DNA of 32,418 nucleotides, taken from Paracoccaceae bacterium (GTDB taxonomy: Bacteria > Pseudomonadota > Alphaproteobacteria > Rhodobacterales > Rhodobacteraceae). Below, one piece after another: positions 1 to 8,811 of this stretch; the first letter of the stretch is position 1; every line of letters starts with the position of its first letter. Below the pieces are notes generated by a model. That model was not told the DNA's origin. It saw only the letters and a list, made by a program, of their open reading frames with translations, and ran no database searches. Made by a program: the position numbers and the translations under genes. Location of the stretch: assembly GCA_016764785.1 (NCBI GenBank), contig JAESRG010000020.1, positions 1-32,418 on the forward strand, given 5' to 3'.

Positions 1-528
1 GTTGAAAGTATTAAATGGTATCGCTGGGCGAGTATTCGACAGCGCTTTAATGGCAACATAAATAAGGCAACTTTGGTAAAGTTGCAGGGCGCGCGGATGA
101 TCAAGCGTGCAGGTATTTACCGTCACCAGCTTGGTTTTGTCATCGTCCCACGCCATATGTATTGCTGTATGCAGCAAATATTTGCCAAGGCCAAGGCCGA
201 TTGCCTCAGGCACAAGACCAAAATAGGCCAGATCACAGACGCCGCCTTGACGTCGATCAAGCATAAAGAAACCAGCCGGCCAACCATCGCGCATTAACGT
301 GTAAAGCGTGACTTTTTCGTGCTGCACAAAGCTGCGCAATTCTTCGGTTGGCAGATCGTGCATATCGGTCCAATGATAGTGCGATCCGACAGCGTCATAA
401 AGGCTCAGAAAATACCAGACAGGCGGTTTTTCGGCGTGAAAAAGCGCCGCCGGACGGTTGTATGGCATGGGCGGGCGCGGGTATTTTGGCCGCTCGGACA
501 TCTCCAGATAAGTGACTGTATAGTCCAT
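1..528 (-). CDS. GNAT family N-acetyltransferase (partial, C-terminus cut by window edge)
   Basis: Open minus-strand frame from ATG at 528 to the window edge: MDYTVTYLEMSERPKYPRPPMPYNRPAALFHAEKPPVWYFLSLYDAVG...FFMLDRRQGGVCDLAYFGLVPEAIGLGLGKYLLHTAI..., with GNAT motif A-like GLGLGKYLL and NTCTLDHPRALQLYQ. TAATG overlap with the sseA stop. Confidence 0.75.
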   Translation of the reverse strand, partial: MDYTVTYLEMSERPKYPRPPMPYNRPAALFHAEKPPVWYFLSLYDAVGSHYHWTDMHDLPTEELRSFVQHEKVTLYTLMRDGWPAGFFMLDRRQGGVCDLAYFGLVPEAIGLGLGKYLLHTAIHMAWDDDKTKLVTVNTCTLDHPRALQLYQSCLIYVAIKALSNTRPAIPFNTFN

Positions 529-1373
529 TAAACTGGTCCCATTTCGATCAGCAGATCTGAGTACATGCCCCATTCTGACCATGACCCGTCATAGACCGAG
601 ACATTCTTATGCCCCAGTCGCGCCAGCGCCAATGCCAAAATACCAGCGGTAACGCCCGACCCGCAGGTGGTAATCACCGGCTTGGCAAAATCGACATGGG
701 CAAACAGTTCGCGCAGTTCCTCAAGGTCTTTCAGGGTGCCGTTATCATTGATCAGCGCCGCGTAATGCACATTGCTTGACCCAGGGATACGCCCCGACCG
801 CATGCCGGGCCGTGGGTCAGGGTCTTGGCCCGTGAACCGGCCAGCGGAACGTGCATCAATGATTTGCGCATCTTTGAGTTTAGAACTGGCCGCAACTTGC
901 GTCACGTCACGCACAAGGTTTGCATCGCGTCGCGCGGTGAAATGTCGGTCGCGCAGCACCGGTGGCGTGTCCTCAACAGGCCGCCCCTCGGCTAGCCATT
1001 TTTTCAGGCCGCCATCTAATACCGCAACATCGGTTTTGCCAAATAGCCGGAACATCCACCAGACCCGCGCCGCTGAAAACAGGCCTGCGCTGTCATAGAT
1101 AACCACCCGATGCCCATCGCCGATGCCCATCGCCCGCATTCGGCTGACAAACTTTTCGACAGGCGGGGCCATGTGTGGCAGTGCTGATCGTTTGTCCGAG
1201 ATGTCATCAATATCGAAATATCGCGCCCCTGCGATATGGCAGCCAGCATATTCCGCCTGACAGTCACGCGCATCGGCAGCCATATACCAGCTTGCGTCAA
1301 TGATCCGCAGATCGGGCGCTTTTAAATGCGCCTCCAGCCAGTCAGTTGATACCAGATGCTTTGACTCGTCCAT
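528..1373 (-). CDS. sseA: 3-mercaptopyruvate sulfurtransferase (two rhodanese domains)
   Basis: MDESKHLVSTDWLEAHLKAPDLRIIDASWYM...; catalytic loop TTCGSGVTAGILALAL. The start at MDESK is preferred over the longer ORF start at 1430. Confidence 0.9.
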   Translation of the reverse strand: MDESKHLVSTDWLEAHLKAPDLRIIDASWYMAADARDCQAEYAGCHIAGARYFDIDDISDKRSALPHMAPPVEKFVSRMRAMGIGDGHRVVIYDSAGLFSAARVWWMFRLFGKTDVAVLDGGLKKWLAEGRPVEDTPPVLRDRHFTARRDANLVRDVTQVAASSKLKDAQIIDARSAGRFTGQDPDPRPGMRSGRIPGSSNVHYAALINDNGTLKDLEELRELFAHVDFAKPVITTCGSGVTAGILALALARLGHKNVSVYDGSWSEWGMYSDLLIEMGPV

Positions 1374-1475
1374 ACCCGTTCCTTTTGGCTTGGTTTTGCG
1401 TGCTATAGTCTGGATTATTTCTGCAGGCAAGCCAACCGGATTTTATCAAAGCGAATTACTATTACTGGAAGGCTT

Positions 1476-1498
1476 GTATGTAAATATGGTTTACATAC
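1476..1498. promoter_or_regulatory. Inverted repeat GTATGTAAA-N5-TTTACATAC, candidate operator
   Basis: Perfect 9-bp arms with 5-nt spacer (TATGG), in the gap upstream of sseA and of the DUF2807 remnant. Confidence 0.5.
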
Positions 1499-1531
1499 TT
1501 ATGTTAAAAGAACCCAAAACAGGAAATAGCC

Positions 1532-2157
1532 ATAAAAGTCGCCCCCTTTATTGCCGCCATATTTGCCGCCGGCCTTGATGCCGACATCGTCGTTGGTGAA
1601 CATTTCAGCATTGTTGCCGAGGCCTCCAGCCGTCGTGCGCTGAACAAGCTTGACCTGCGTGTGCGCGACCAGACCCTGCGGGCTGATCGCGACAACAATC
1701 TGCGAGACCTGCTGTTTGGGGGCGATCACAGCATTCATCTGACAATCACCCTGCCCGCATTAACGGAAATCTCGGTAAGGGCCGGATCGGATGCAAACGT
1801 GCAGGGAAGTTTTGGGCCTGAATTTTCGGGCTCTGTTTTCAGCGGGTCTGACCTAACAATCAACGGATTTGATACCACAGATGCCGAATTTTCTGCATCA
1901 GTGGTGCAGGTCTTGATGTATCGGGAAGCTGTGAAACCCTTGAGGTTTCAGCCTCCAGCCGCGCGACTGTTGATGCCCGGGATTTCATTTGTGAAACGGT
2001 TGAGGTCTCGGTCTCTAGCGGCGCAGACGCGCGGGTATTTGCCCCGAAACAAGCGGAATCGCATGCCTCCAGCGGTGCCAGCAGTTATGTGCATGGCAAC
2101 CCGAACCACACAGATTTTTTCGATAGAAGCGGCGGCGACACCGAATTGCGGAACTAA
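1532..2157 (+). pseudogene. DUF2807 / GIN-domain beta-helix protein, disrupted (no canonical start and one internal frameshift)
   Basis: Frame 2 gives IKVAPFIAAIFAAGLDADIVVGEHFSIVAEASSRRALNKLDLRVRDQTLRADRDNN...DAEFSAS. At about 1898-1900 the homologous reading moves to frame 1: SGAGLDVSGSCETLEVSASSRATVDARDFICETVEVSVSSGADARVFAPKQAESHASSGASSYVHGNPNHTDFFDRSGGDTELRN*, stop at 2155-2157. Confidence 0.7.
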
Positions 2158-2169
2158 AGAAACCCTCCT

Positions 2170-2212
2170 GCCCAATCTTCCCCAGCATAGCTGAGGAAGA
2201 TATAGGTTGGGC
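2170..2212. terminator. Hairpin between convergent genes (possible bidirectional terminator, no strong U-tract)
   Basis: GCCCAA-TCTTCC-C-CAGC-ATA-GCTG-A-GGAAGA-tatagg-TTGGGC; the inner stem TCTTCCcCAGC/GCTGaGGAAGA is near perfect. Confidence 0.4.
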
Positions 2213-2226
2213 GTGGCCTCGGTGGA

Positions 2227-4275
2227 TTATTCTGTCAAAATTTCCAGAAATGCGGCCCCGAACCGCTCGGATTTTTGCGCGCCGACGCCCGAAATTCGTT
2301 CAAGCGCGGCCATATCGCCCGGCCTAGCTTTGGCGATCTTTGCCAGTGTGCCGTTGGAGCAACTCAGCGGTTTATCGACGCCGGTTTCACCGTGCATTAA
2401 CGCCAATTGCGCGATCTGCAATTGGTCAAAAATGTCGCCAGCATCGCGGCCCGCCAACTGTCGGCGTGCGGGGTGCATGTCTTCGGTGGGAACCGAATTT
2501 ATGACCTCAAGGAAAATCTTGCCGAAACTCTCCAGTTTTTTGGCGCCAACCCCGTTTAGTCGCGCGAAGTCATCCATATTTTTTGGTTGGTTGGCGGCCA
2601 TTTCGGCCAATGTCCGGTCAGGAAAAATCACATAAGCGGGCGCGCGTGCGGCCTCGGCCAATTCGCGGCGTTTGGCACGCAACGCCGAAAACAGCGCCTC
2701 ATGTTCCTCGGGCACCAGCGCAACAGGGCGGTTGCGTTCGGGGGCTTCTCCGGCTTTGGTAATGGTATCACGGCGCAGCTCGATAGTTTCTTCGCCACGC
2801 AAAATCGCACGCGCATTTTCCATCATGCGAAACGCGCCGTATCGTTCCACATCAGGTCGAATCAGATCACGCCCCATCATCTGGCGAAAAATTGCGCTCC
2901 ACTGGTTTTTCGAATATTCTTTGCCTGCACCAAAGGTGGGCAGGCTGTCATGGCCGCGCTGACGCACCTTGTCGTTCAGGTTGCCAATCAAGATATCAAT
3001 CAGATGCCCAGCGCCAAAGCGTTCATCGGTTCGCAGCATTGCCGACAGGGCTTTTCGTACCGCAGTGGTGCCGTCAAACACCTCGGGCGGTTTGGCGCAT
3101 AGGTCACAATTACCACAAGGTTCGGGCGGTTCTTCGCCAAAATAACCCAGTAATATCTGACGTCGACAGACCATCGCTTCGGCCAGCCCCAGCAGAGAAT
3201 TCAGCCGTGCATGATCAGCATCTTTGCGTTCTTTTGGGGCCATGCCTTCGTCAATTTGCGCGCGCCGTAAGCGGATGTCATCAGCCCCGTAAAGCGTCAA
3301 GGTTTCTGCCGGCGCACCATCGCGGCCAGCGCGGCCAACTTCTTGATAATAGCTTTCGATCGACTTTGGCAAATCGGCGTGCAGCACAAATCGAATGTCG
3401 GGTTTATCGACACCCATGCCAAACGCAATGGTGGCGCACATTACCAACCCGTCGCGGGTTTTGAACTGGTATTCAGCGTCGCGGCGCGCCTCGGGGGCCA
3501 TGCCCGCGTGATATGACAGTGCCGTGTGGCCCTCGGCCCGCAAGGCGGCCGCCAGTTGTTCGGTTTTATTGCGGCTGGAGCAATAAATAATCCCCGGTGC
3601 GCCTTTTCGCGCCCGCACATAATCAAGTACTTGTTTGCGCGGCCCGTTTTTTGGCTCAAACGCCAAGGTCAGATTAGGCCGGTCAAACCCGCCCAAAAAC
3701 ACCTTGGGGGCTTTGGTGCCAAACAGTTTGGCGATAATTTCTGCCCGCGTATCAGCGTCAGCGGTGGCCGTAAGCGCGATGGTTTGCACATTGTTCAGCC
3801 GCGCGCGCAGGTCGCCGATTTTCAGATAATCCGGCCTAAAATCATGCCCCCACTGGCTGACGCAGTGGGCTTCGTCGACCGCAAGCAAACTAACATTGAT
3901 CCGGCTGAGCATGTTCATTGTGCCCATATTGGCCAGCCGTTCTGGCGCCATATACAGCAATTTCAACGTGCCAGCCTCAAGCTGGTCAAACACGGCGTTG
4001 GTTTCTTCCTCGGTGTTGCCCGAGGTCAACGCCCCCGCCACAACCCCCGCCGCCTGAAGGCTGGAAACTTGGTCGCGCATCAACGCAATTAGCGGTGAGA
4101 TTACCACCGTAACCCCGTCGCGTGACAGGGCAGGCAGTTGAAAACAAAGCGATTTACCACCACCGGTGGGCATGATCGTCAATACGTCACGACCCGCGTC
4201 AATTGCAGCGATGACCTCGGCCTGACCGGGTCGGAATTTCGAAAACCCAAAAATTGATTGCAGCAAATCGGTCAT
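2227..4275 (-). CDS. recQ: ATP-dependent DNA helicase RecQ
   Basis: 682 aa; MPTGGGKSLCFQLPAL (Walker A), VDEAHCVSQWGHDFRPDY (DEAH), GRAGRDG, zinc-binding Cys residues (C...CGNCDLC), HRDC region at the C-terminus. Confidence 0.96.
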   Translation of the reverse strand: MTDLLQSIFGFSKFRPGQAEVIAAIDAGRDVLTIMPTGGGKSLCFQLPALSRDGVTVVISPLIALMRDQVSSLQAAGVVAGALTSGNTEEETNAVFDQLEAGTLKLLYMAPERLANMGTMNMLSRINVSLLAVDEAHCVSQWGHDFRPDYLKIGDLRARLNNVQTIALTATADADTRAEIIAKLFGTKAPKVFLGGFDRPNLTLAFEPKNGPRKQVLDYVRARKGAPGIIYCSSRNKTEQLAAALRAEGHTALSYHAGMAPEARRDAEYQFKTRDGLVMCATIAFGMGVDKPDIRFVLHADLPKSIESYYQEVGRAGRDGAPAETLTLYGADDIRLRRAQIDEGMAPKERKDADHARLNSLLGLAEAMVCRRQILLGYFGEEPPEPCGNCDLCAKPPEVFDGTTAVRKALSAMLRTDERFGAGHLIDILIGNLNDKVRQRGHDSLPTFGAGKEYSKNQWSAIFRQMMGRDLIRPDVERYGAFRMMENARAILRGEETIELRRDTITKAGEAPERNRPVALVPEEHEALFSALRAKRRELAEAARAPAYVIFPDRTLAEMAANQPKNMDDFARLNGVGAKKLESFGKIFLEVINSVPTEDMHPARRQLAGRDAGDIFDQLQIAQLALMHGETGVDKPLSCSNGTLAKIAKARPGDMAALERISGVGAQKSERFGAAFLEILTE

Positions 4276-4979
4276 GTTATCGCCGCCAATACCTTGGTCA
4301 TTCTGGCAAGTTCATCCGCGTCAACCGTGCGGCGCGGCGTTGTGTCAAACAGACCATCGCCGCGTTTTTCTGACGAGCATGATCCGTGAACTTCGCTAAC
4401 ACCAGTTTTTTGTACGATATGGCGCACGTTTTCTGCCGTAATGCCGCTGCCCGGCATAATCGAAATCTGATCTTTGGCGATTTTCACCAACCGTGCGATC
4501 AGCCCCAGCCCGTCCATTGCTTTCGCGCATTTTCCCGACGTCAAGACCCGCTCAAACCCTAGATCAATCGCTTGCATCAAGGCCTGTTCAGGGTCAGGCG
4601 TAAGGTCAAAAGCCCGATGCAGCGTGCAGCCCATAGGCTCAGCACAGGCCAGTAATTCAGCGTTTACCGCGCAATCAAGCGTACCGTCAGCATGCAAAAC
4701 TCCAAAAACCACCCCCGCAAGGCCCAGCTTTTTGGCCGCAATAATATCGTGTTTCATGCTTGAAATTTCAGCCGCAGAATAATCAAATCCGCCCGCCCGA
4801 GGCCGGATCATCACATAGATCGGCACGGGCAGGTCCGCCGCGGCGGCCATCATGCCAAATGACGGGGTTAGCCCGCCCTCGGACAGTGCCGCACAAAGTT
4901 CAATGCGCGAGGCACCGGAATTGGCGGCCAGAATTGCGCAATCAATGGTGTCTACGCAAACTTCGAGGCCAACGGCCAT
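4272..4979 (-). CDS. cutC: CutC family (copper homeostasis) protein
   Basis: MAVGLEVCVDTIDCAILAANSGASRIELCAALSEGGLTPSFG...VHGSCSSEKR; ATGA overlap with the recQ start. Confidence 0.9.
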   Translation of the reverse strand: MAVGLEVCVDTIDCAILAANSGASRIELCAALSEGGLTPSFGMMAAAADLPVPIYVMIRPRAGGFDYSAAEISSMKHDIIAAKKLGLAGVVFGVLHADGTLDCAVNAELLACAEPMGCTLHRAFDLTPDPEQALMQAIDLGFERVLTSGKCAKAMDGLGLIARLVKIAKDQISIMPGSGITAENVRHIVQKTGVSEVHGSCSSEKRGDGLFDTTPRRTVDADELARMTKVLAAIT

Positions 4980-5067
4980 ATGTCTTCTCCGAAACGGTTG
5001 ATCGCGTCCCATTTACGGCAAATTTGGTGGCATGTCGATGCTAAGCGAAGCCCGCGCAGCACCTCAT

Positions 5068-5127
5068 TTAAGATTTTTTAAGGTCCGCTTACGACTTGGT
5101 AACACTGTCCGCATAAAACCTTAAAAA
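5068..5127. promoter_or_regulatory. Candidate CtrA-like TTAA-N6-TTAA element and 10-bp inverted repeat upstream of the flagellar block
   Basis: TTAA(5068-5071)-N6-TTAA(5078-5081); TTTTTAAGGT (5075-5084) is the perfect reverse complement of ACCTTAAAAA (5118-5127). Confidence 0.3.
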
Positions 5128-5152
5128 CATCACTGTTTGGGAGAATCCACAA

Positions 5153-5932
5153 ATGGTTTCTAAATTGGGCTGGCGCAGCCTTATATATCTAATGCTTGGC
5201 ATTGCCTCACCGGTTTTAGCGACCGAAGCCGAGATTTCCGCGATATGCGACGTTTCCAGTGCCGCTGCAGCGGCGGAACGGGGCATGCCCGCCGACGTGC
5301 TTTATACCATTACATTGACAGAAACCGGTCGATCACGTGACGGTCGATTACGACCGTGGCCCTGGACCGTCAACATGGAAGGTCGCGGGTTTTGGTTTGA
5401 TACCCGCGAGGAGGCCATGACTTATGTTCAGGCCCGTTTCGATGAAGGCGCGCGCTCATTTGATGTGGGATGTTTCCAGATTAATTACAAATGGCACCAC
5501 CAACATTTCGACTCGATTGAGGAAATGTTTGATCCGATGGCCAATGCCCGTTACGCGGCGCGGTTCCTGTCGGAACTTTACGATGAATCCGCAGATTGGA
5601 CCAAATCAGCGGGCATGTATCATTCGCGTAATGAAACCTATGCCAGCCGGTATCGTGCCCGGTTTACGCGTATCCGCGCCACGCTGGGCGACATGCCCGA
5701 AACCCCGCAAATCGTTTTGCCCACCGTCATGGCCGCGGCGCGTTTCCCCGGTGTGCGACACGCATTTTTGTCCAGCGCACCGATGGTGGCCGCATCGCCT
5801 TATGGCTCTCGAAATATTACTGACACCACCGTTCAGGTTGGTCCGGCCGCAGTCATGGGGTCACTGGCCTCGGGCATGTTGGGCGGGCAGACCGTCACTC
5901 TGTTAACCGGCACAAACGGTGCGTTATTCTAA
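5153..5932 (+). CDS. Secreted lytic transglycosylase (SLT-fold), likely flagellum-associated
   Basis: Signal peptide MVSKLGWRSLIYLMLGIASPVLA; ITLTETGRS (catalytic Glu context), DVGCFQINYKWH, YAARFLSELY; located 9 bp before flhA. Confidence 0.8.
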   Translation: MVSKLGWRSLIYLMLGIASPVLATEAEISAICDVSSAAAAAERGMPADVLYTITLTETGRSRDGRLRPWPWTVNMEGRGFWFDTREEAMTYVQARFDEGARSFDVGCFQINYKWHHQHFDSIEEMFDPMANARYAARFLSELYDESADWTKSAGMYHSRNETYASRYRARFTRIRATLGDMPETPQIVLPTVMAAARFPGVRHAFLSSAPMVAASPYGSRNITDTTVQVGPAAVMGSLASGMLGGQTVTLLTGTNGALF

Positions 5933-5941
5933 GGAGGCGTC

Positions 5942-8029
5942 ATGCCTAAAATAACCATTGCAACGCTTTACCAGCCAACGGTGCTGCTAAGTATCGCACT
6001 GATGGCGATCATCGTGATGATGATCTTGCCTATGCCACCCATCGTGCTTGATCTTGGATTGGCGGCCAGTTTTGCGATTTCTATCCTGATTTTTACCATC
6101 ACATTGTTTGTGTCGCGGCCGTTAGAATTTTCGGCGTTTCCAACCATCTTGCTGACCAGCTTGATGTTGCGGCTGTCGCTGAATGTGTCGTCAACCAAGT
6201 TGATTATCGGGCAGGGCCACACCGGTACTGATGCCGCTGGTAAAGTGATTGAAGGCTTTGCGATGTTCGTTATGGGCGGCTCGGTTTATCTGGGGCTGGT
6301 GGTGTTTGGCGTACTGCTGATCGTGAATTTTATCGTGATTACCAAAGGGGCGGGTCGCATGGCCGAGGTCGGCGCGCGGTTCGCGTTGGACGGGATGCCC
6401 GGCAAACAGCTGGCGATTGACAGCGACATGGCGGCAGGCGCGATAGATCACGCCGAGGCCACAAAACGTCGCAAAATAGAACAGGAAGAAACCACCTTTT
6501 TCGGGTCGCTGGACGGGGCATCAAAATTTGTCAAAGGCGATGCGATTGCGGGTCTGCTGATTACCTTGTTGAACTTGTTAATGGGGTTGGTGATCGGCAT
6601 TTTTGTACATGGGCTGCCTGCCGGACAAGCCTTTGAAACTTATGCTATTCTTACCGTCGGTGACGGTTTAGTCTCGCAATTTCCCTCGGTTATTATTTCA
6701 ATAGCAACTGCATTATTGCTGTCCAAAGGCGGGGCTATTGGCTCAACTGACAAAGTATTATTTTCCCAACTAACCGCCTATCCTGAGGCGCTGGCAACTG
6801 TTGCTGGTCTGTTGGCGATGTTTGCGCTGGTGCCGGGTCTTCCGTTGGTTCCGTTCATGATGGCCGCTGCTGTGTTGGGGGGCGCGTCGTGGGCATCGTT
6901 CAAACGCAAAGCAAGAGAAGCAGCTGAAGAAGCCAGTAAAACCACTGCGGAAAAGGTCAAAACCACCCCGCAAAAGACTTTGGGCGATATGCTGGACCTT
7001 GACGAAATCCATCTGGAATTTGCCAATAACCTTGTATCAACAGTGATGGACGAGGCCACCGGCCTCGACACCCGCATCCTCAATATGCGCAATCATATTG
7101 CCGCGCAATTCGGGGTGATCATCCCTGAAATACGTCTGACGGATTCGTCTATATTGCCGGACAATACCTATATTATCCGTATCCAAGGCGTTGAAATCGC
7201 CCGATCAGAGGTCGAGGTTGGCCGGGTTCTTGTTTTGTTAACCGAGGGCAGCGGCTTTGATTTGAAAGGCCGCGATGTCAGCGAACCGGTTTACGGTGCC
7301 CCCGCCCGCTGGATCGACCCCGCCGATCAAGAAGAAGCCGCGTTGCGGGGCTTGTCCGTTGTGACCCCGACCGAGGTGGTCGCGACCCACTTGCTTGAGG
7401 TCCTGAAACAGAACTTTGGCCGCCTGTTCAACCGACGCACCTTGCGCAAATTGCTGGACGAATTTGTGGCGGTTTCGGATTCTGGGCGCGCTGCTGCCAA
7501 TCGGCGCATTCTTGACGAATTTGTCCCTGATAAAGTGCCGATCGACCTGCTGCAATCGGTGTTGCGTTTGTTGCTGGAAGAACAGGTTTCAATCCGCAAT
7601 CTTCCGCTGATTATGGAGTCCATTGCTGAGGCCCAGGGCAATATTCAAGGCATCGACGCCTTGACTGAATATGTACGCCAACGCCTTGGTTTCCAGTTGA
7701 TTTCCGATATGCGGGAGCCAGATGGTGCTCTGCCGTTGATCCAACTTGCCCCCGAATGGGAGGCCCTGTTTCAGCAACACCAGATGGAGGGTTCGCAAGG
7801 CGCAATCGACGTGGCCCTGCCGCCAGCTGAATTCAACCGATTGGCCAATTCCATTGCTGAAAAGGTCTCAACCGCAGGCGAACAGGGGCGTTATCCGGCG
7901 ATAGTTACCTCGGCTCGAAGACGGCGGTTTGTACATACAGTCTTAAGCGCCAAGGGTATTCGCAATCCGGTGTTTAGCTTTGAAGAGGTCGGGTCAAACG
8001 CCCAGCCAGCCTTGGTTGGCATGGCCTGA
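5942..8029 (+). CDS. flhA: Flagellar biosynthesis protein FlhA
   Basis: 695 aa; LPMPPIVLDLGLAASFAISILIF...FPTILLTSLMLRLSLNVSSTKLI, FALDGMPGKQLAIDSDMAAG, GDAIAGLLITLLNLLMG; C-terminal FHIPEP architecture. Confidence 0.97.
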   Translation: MPKITIATLYQPTVLLSIALMAIIVMMILPMPPIVLDLGLAASFAISILIFTITLFVSRPLEFSAFPTILLTSLMLRLSLNVSSTKLIIGQGHTGTDAAGKVIEGFAMFVMGGSVYLGLVVFGVLLIVNFIVITKGAGRMAEVGARFALDGMPGKQLAIDSDMAAGAIDHAEATKRRKIEQEETTFFGSLDGASKFVKGDAIAGLLITLLNLLMGLVIGIFVHGLPAGQAFETYAILTVGDGLVSQFPSVIISIATALLLSKGGAIGSTDKVLFSQLTAYPEALATVAGLLAMFALVPGLPLVPFMMAAAVLGGASWASFKRKAREAAEEASKTTAEKVKTTPQKTLGDMLDLDEIHLEFANNLVSTVMDEATGLDTRILNMRNHIAAQFGVIIPEIRLTDSSILPDNTYIIRIQGVEIARSEVEVGRVLVLLTEGSGFDLKGRDVSEPVYGAPARWIDPADQEEAALRGLSVVTPTEVVATHLLEVLKQNFGRLFNRRTLRKLLDEFVAVSDSGRAAANRRILDEFVPDKVPIDLLQSVLRLLLEEQVSIRNLPLIMESIAEAQGNIQGIDALTEYVRQRLGFQLISDMREPDGALPLIQLAPEWEALFQQHQMEGSQGAIDVALPPAEFNRLANSIAEKVSTAGEQGRYPAIVTSARRRRFVHTVLSAKGIRNPVFSFEEVGSNAQPALVGMA

Positions 8030-8811
8030 TGATTGAGGCACTGGCAGAAATACTTGAGCTATCAAGCCTTAGCCTGAACGCAATGTTACTGGTTTTTGTG
8101 CGGGTTGCCGCGGCGATTGCACTGTTTCCCGCCTTTGGCGAACAGGTCATCCCCAGCCGGGTTCGACTGATGGTTTCAATTGCCTTTACACTGGTGGTTT
8201 GGCCAATGGTGCAAGGCTCATTGCCACCTGTGACCTCTGAACTCAGCGGCCTTGCGGTATTGGTGGTGATCGAGGCCGGCATCGGGTTCCTAATTGGTAT
8301 TTCCGTGCGTTTTATGATTATGGCGCTGCAATTGGCCGGGTCCATCGCTGCGCAATCCACGTCGATCAGCCAAATTGCCGGGGCCGCCGCCACCCCCGAC
8401 CCGATGCCCGCCATTGGCAATATTCTAGTGATGGCGGCGATGACCTTGGCGTTGGTCACCGGCCTGCATATCAAGGCTGCACTATCGATTGCCTCAACCT
8501 ATGAAATCTTGCCTCTGGGAACCATTCCGATTGCAGGAGACATCGCAGAATGGGGCATTGCCCGCTCTGCCGCCGCGTTCCAATTTGCATTTTCCATGGC
8601 CGCACCGTTTGTGATTGCCGCCCTTGCCTATAACCTTGCGCTTGGGGCCATTAACCGCGCCATGCCGGCACTGATGGTCGCCTTTATCGGCGCGCCGGCA
8701 ATTACCGCTGGGGCGATGTTGCTGCTGTTGCTGGCCACCCCGGCAATCTTGACAGTCTGGAACGCCCGCCTTGACGCCGTGCTGTTTGACCCCTTGGGCA
8801 TGCCCAGATGA
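8029..8811 (+). CDS. fliR: Flagellar biosynthesis protein FliR
   Basis: 260 aa multi-spanning protein with FliR-like PAFGEQVIPSRVRLMVSIAFTLVVWP; TGATG overlap with flhA; flhB follows. Confidence 0.92.
   Translation: MIEALAEILELSSLSLNAMLLVFVRVAAAIALFPAFGEQVIPSRVRLMVSIAFTLVVWPMVQGSLPPVTSELSGLAVLVVIEAGIGFLIGISVRFMIMALQLAGSIAAQSTSISQIAGAAATPDPMPAIGNILVMAAMTLALVTGLHIKAALSIASTYEILPLGTIPIAGDIAEWGIARSAAAFQFAFSMAAPFVIAALAYNLALGAINRAMPALMVAFIGAPAITAGAMLLLLLATPAILTVWNARLDAVLFDPLGMPR

Noticed and set aside
2892-4092. Plus-strand ORFs (190 and 188 aa) antisense to recQ
   Set aside because: Lie entirely within RecQ with intact helicase motifs on the other strand.
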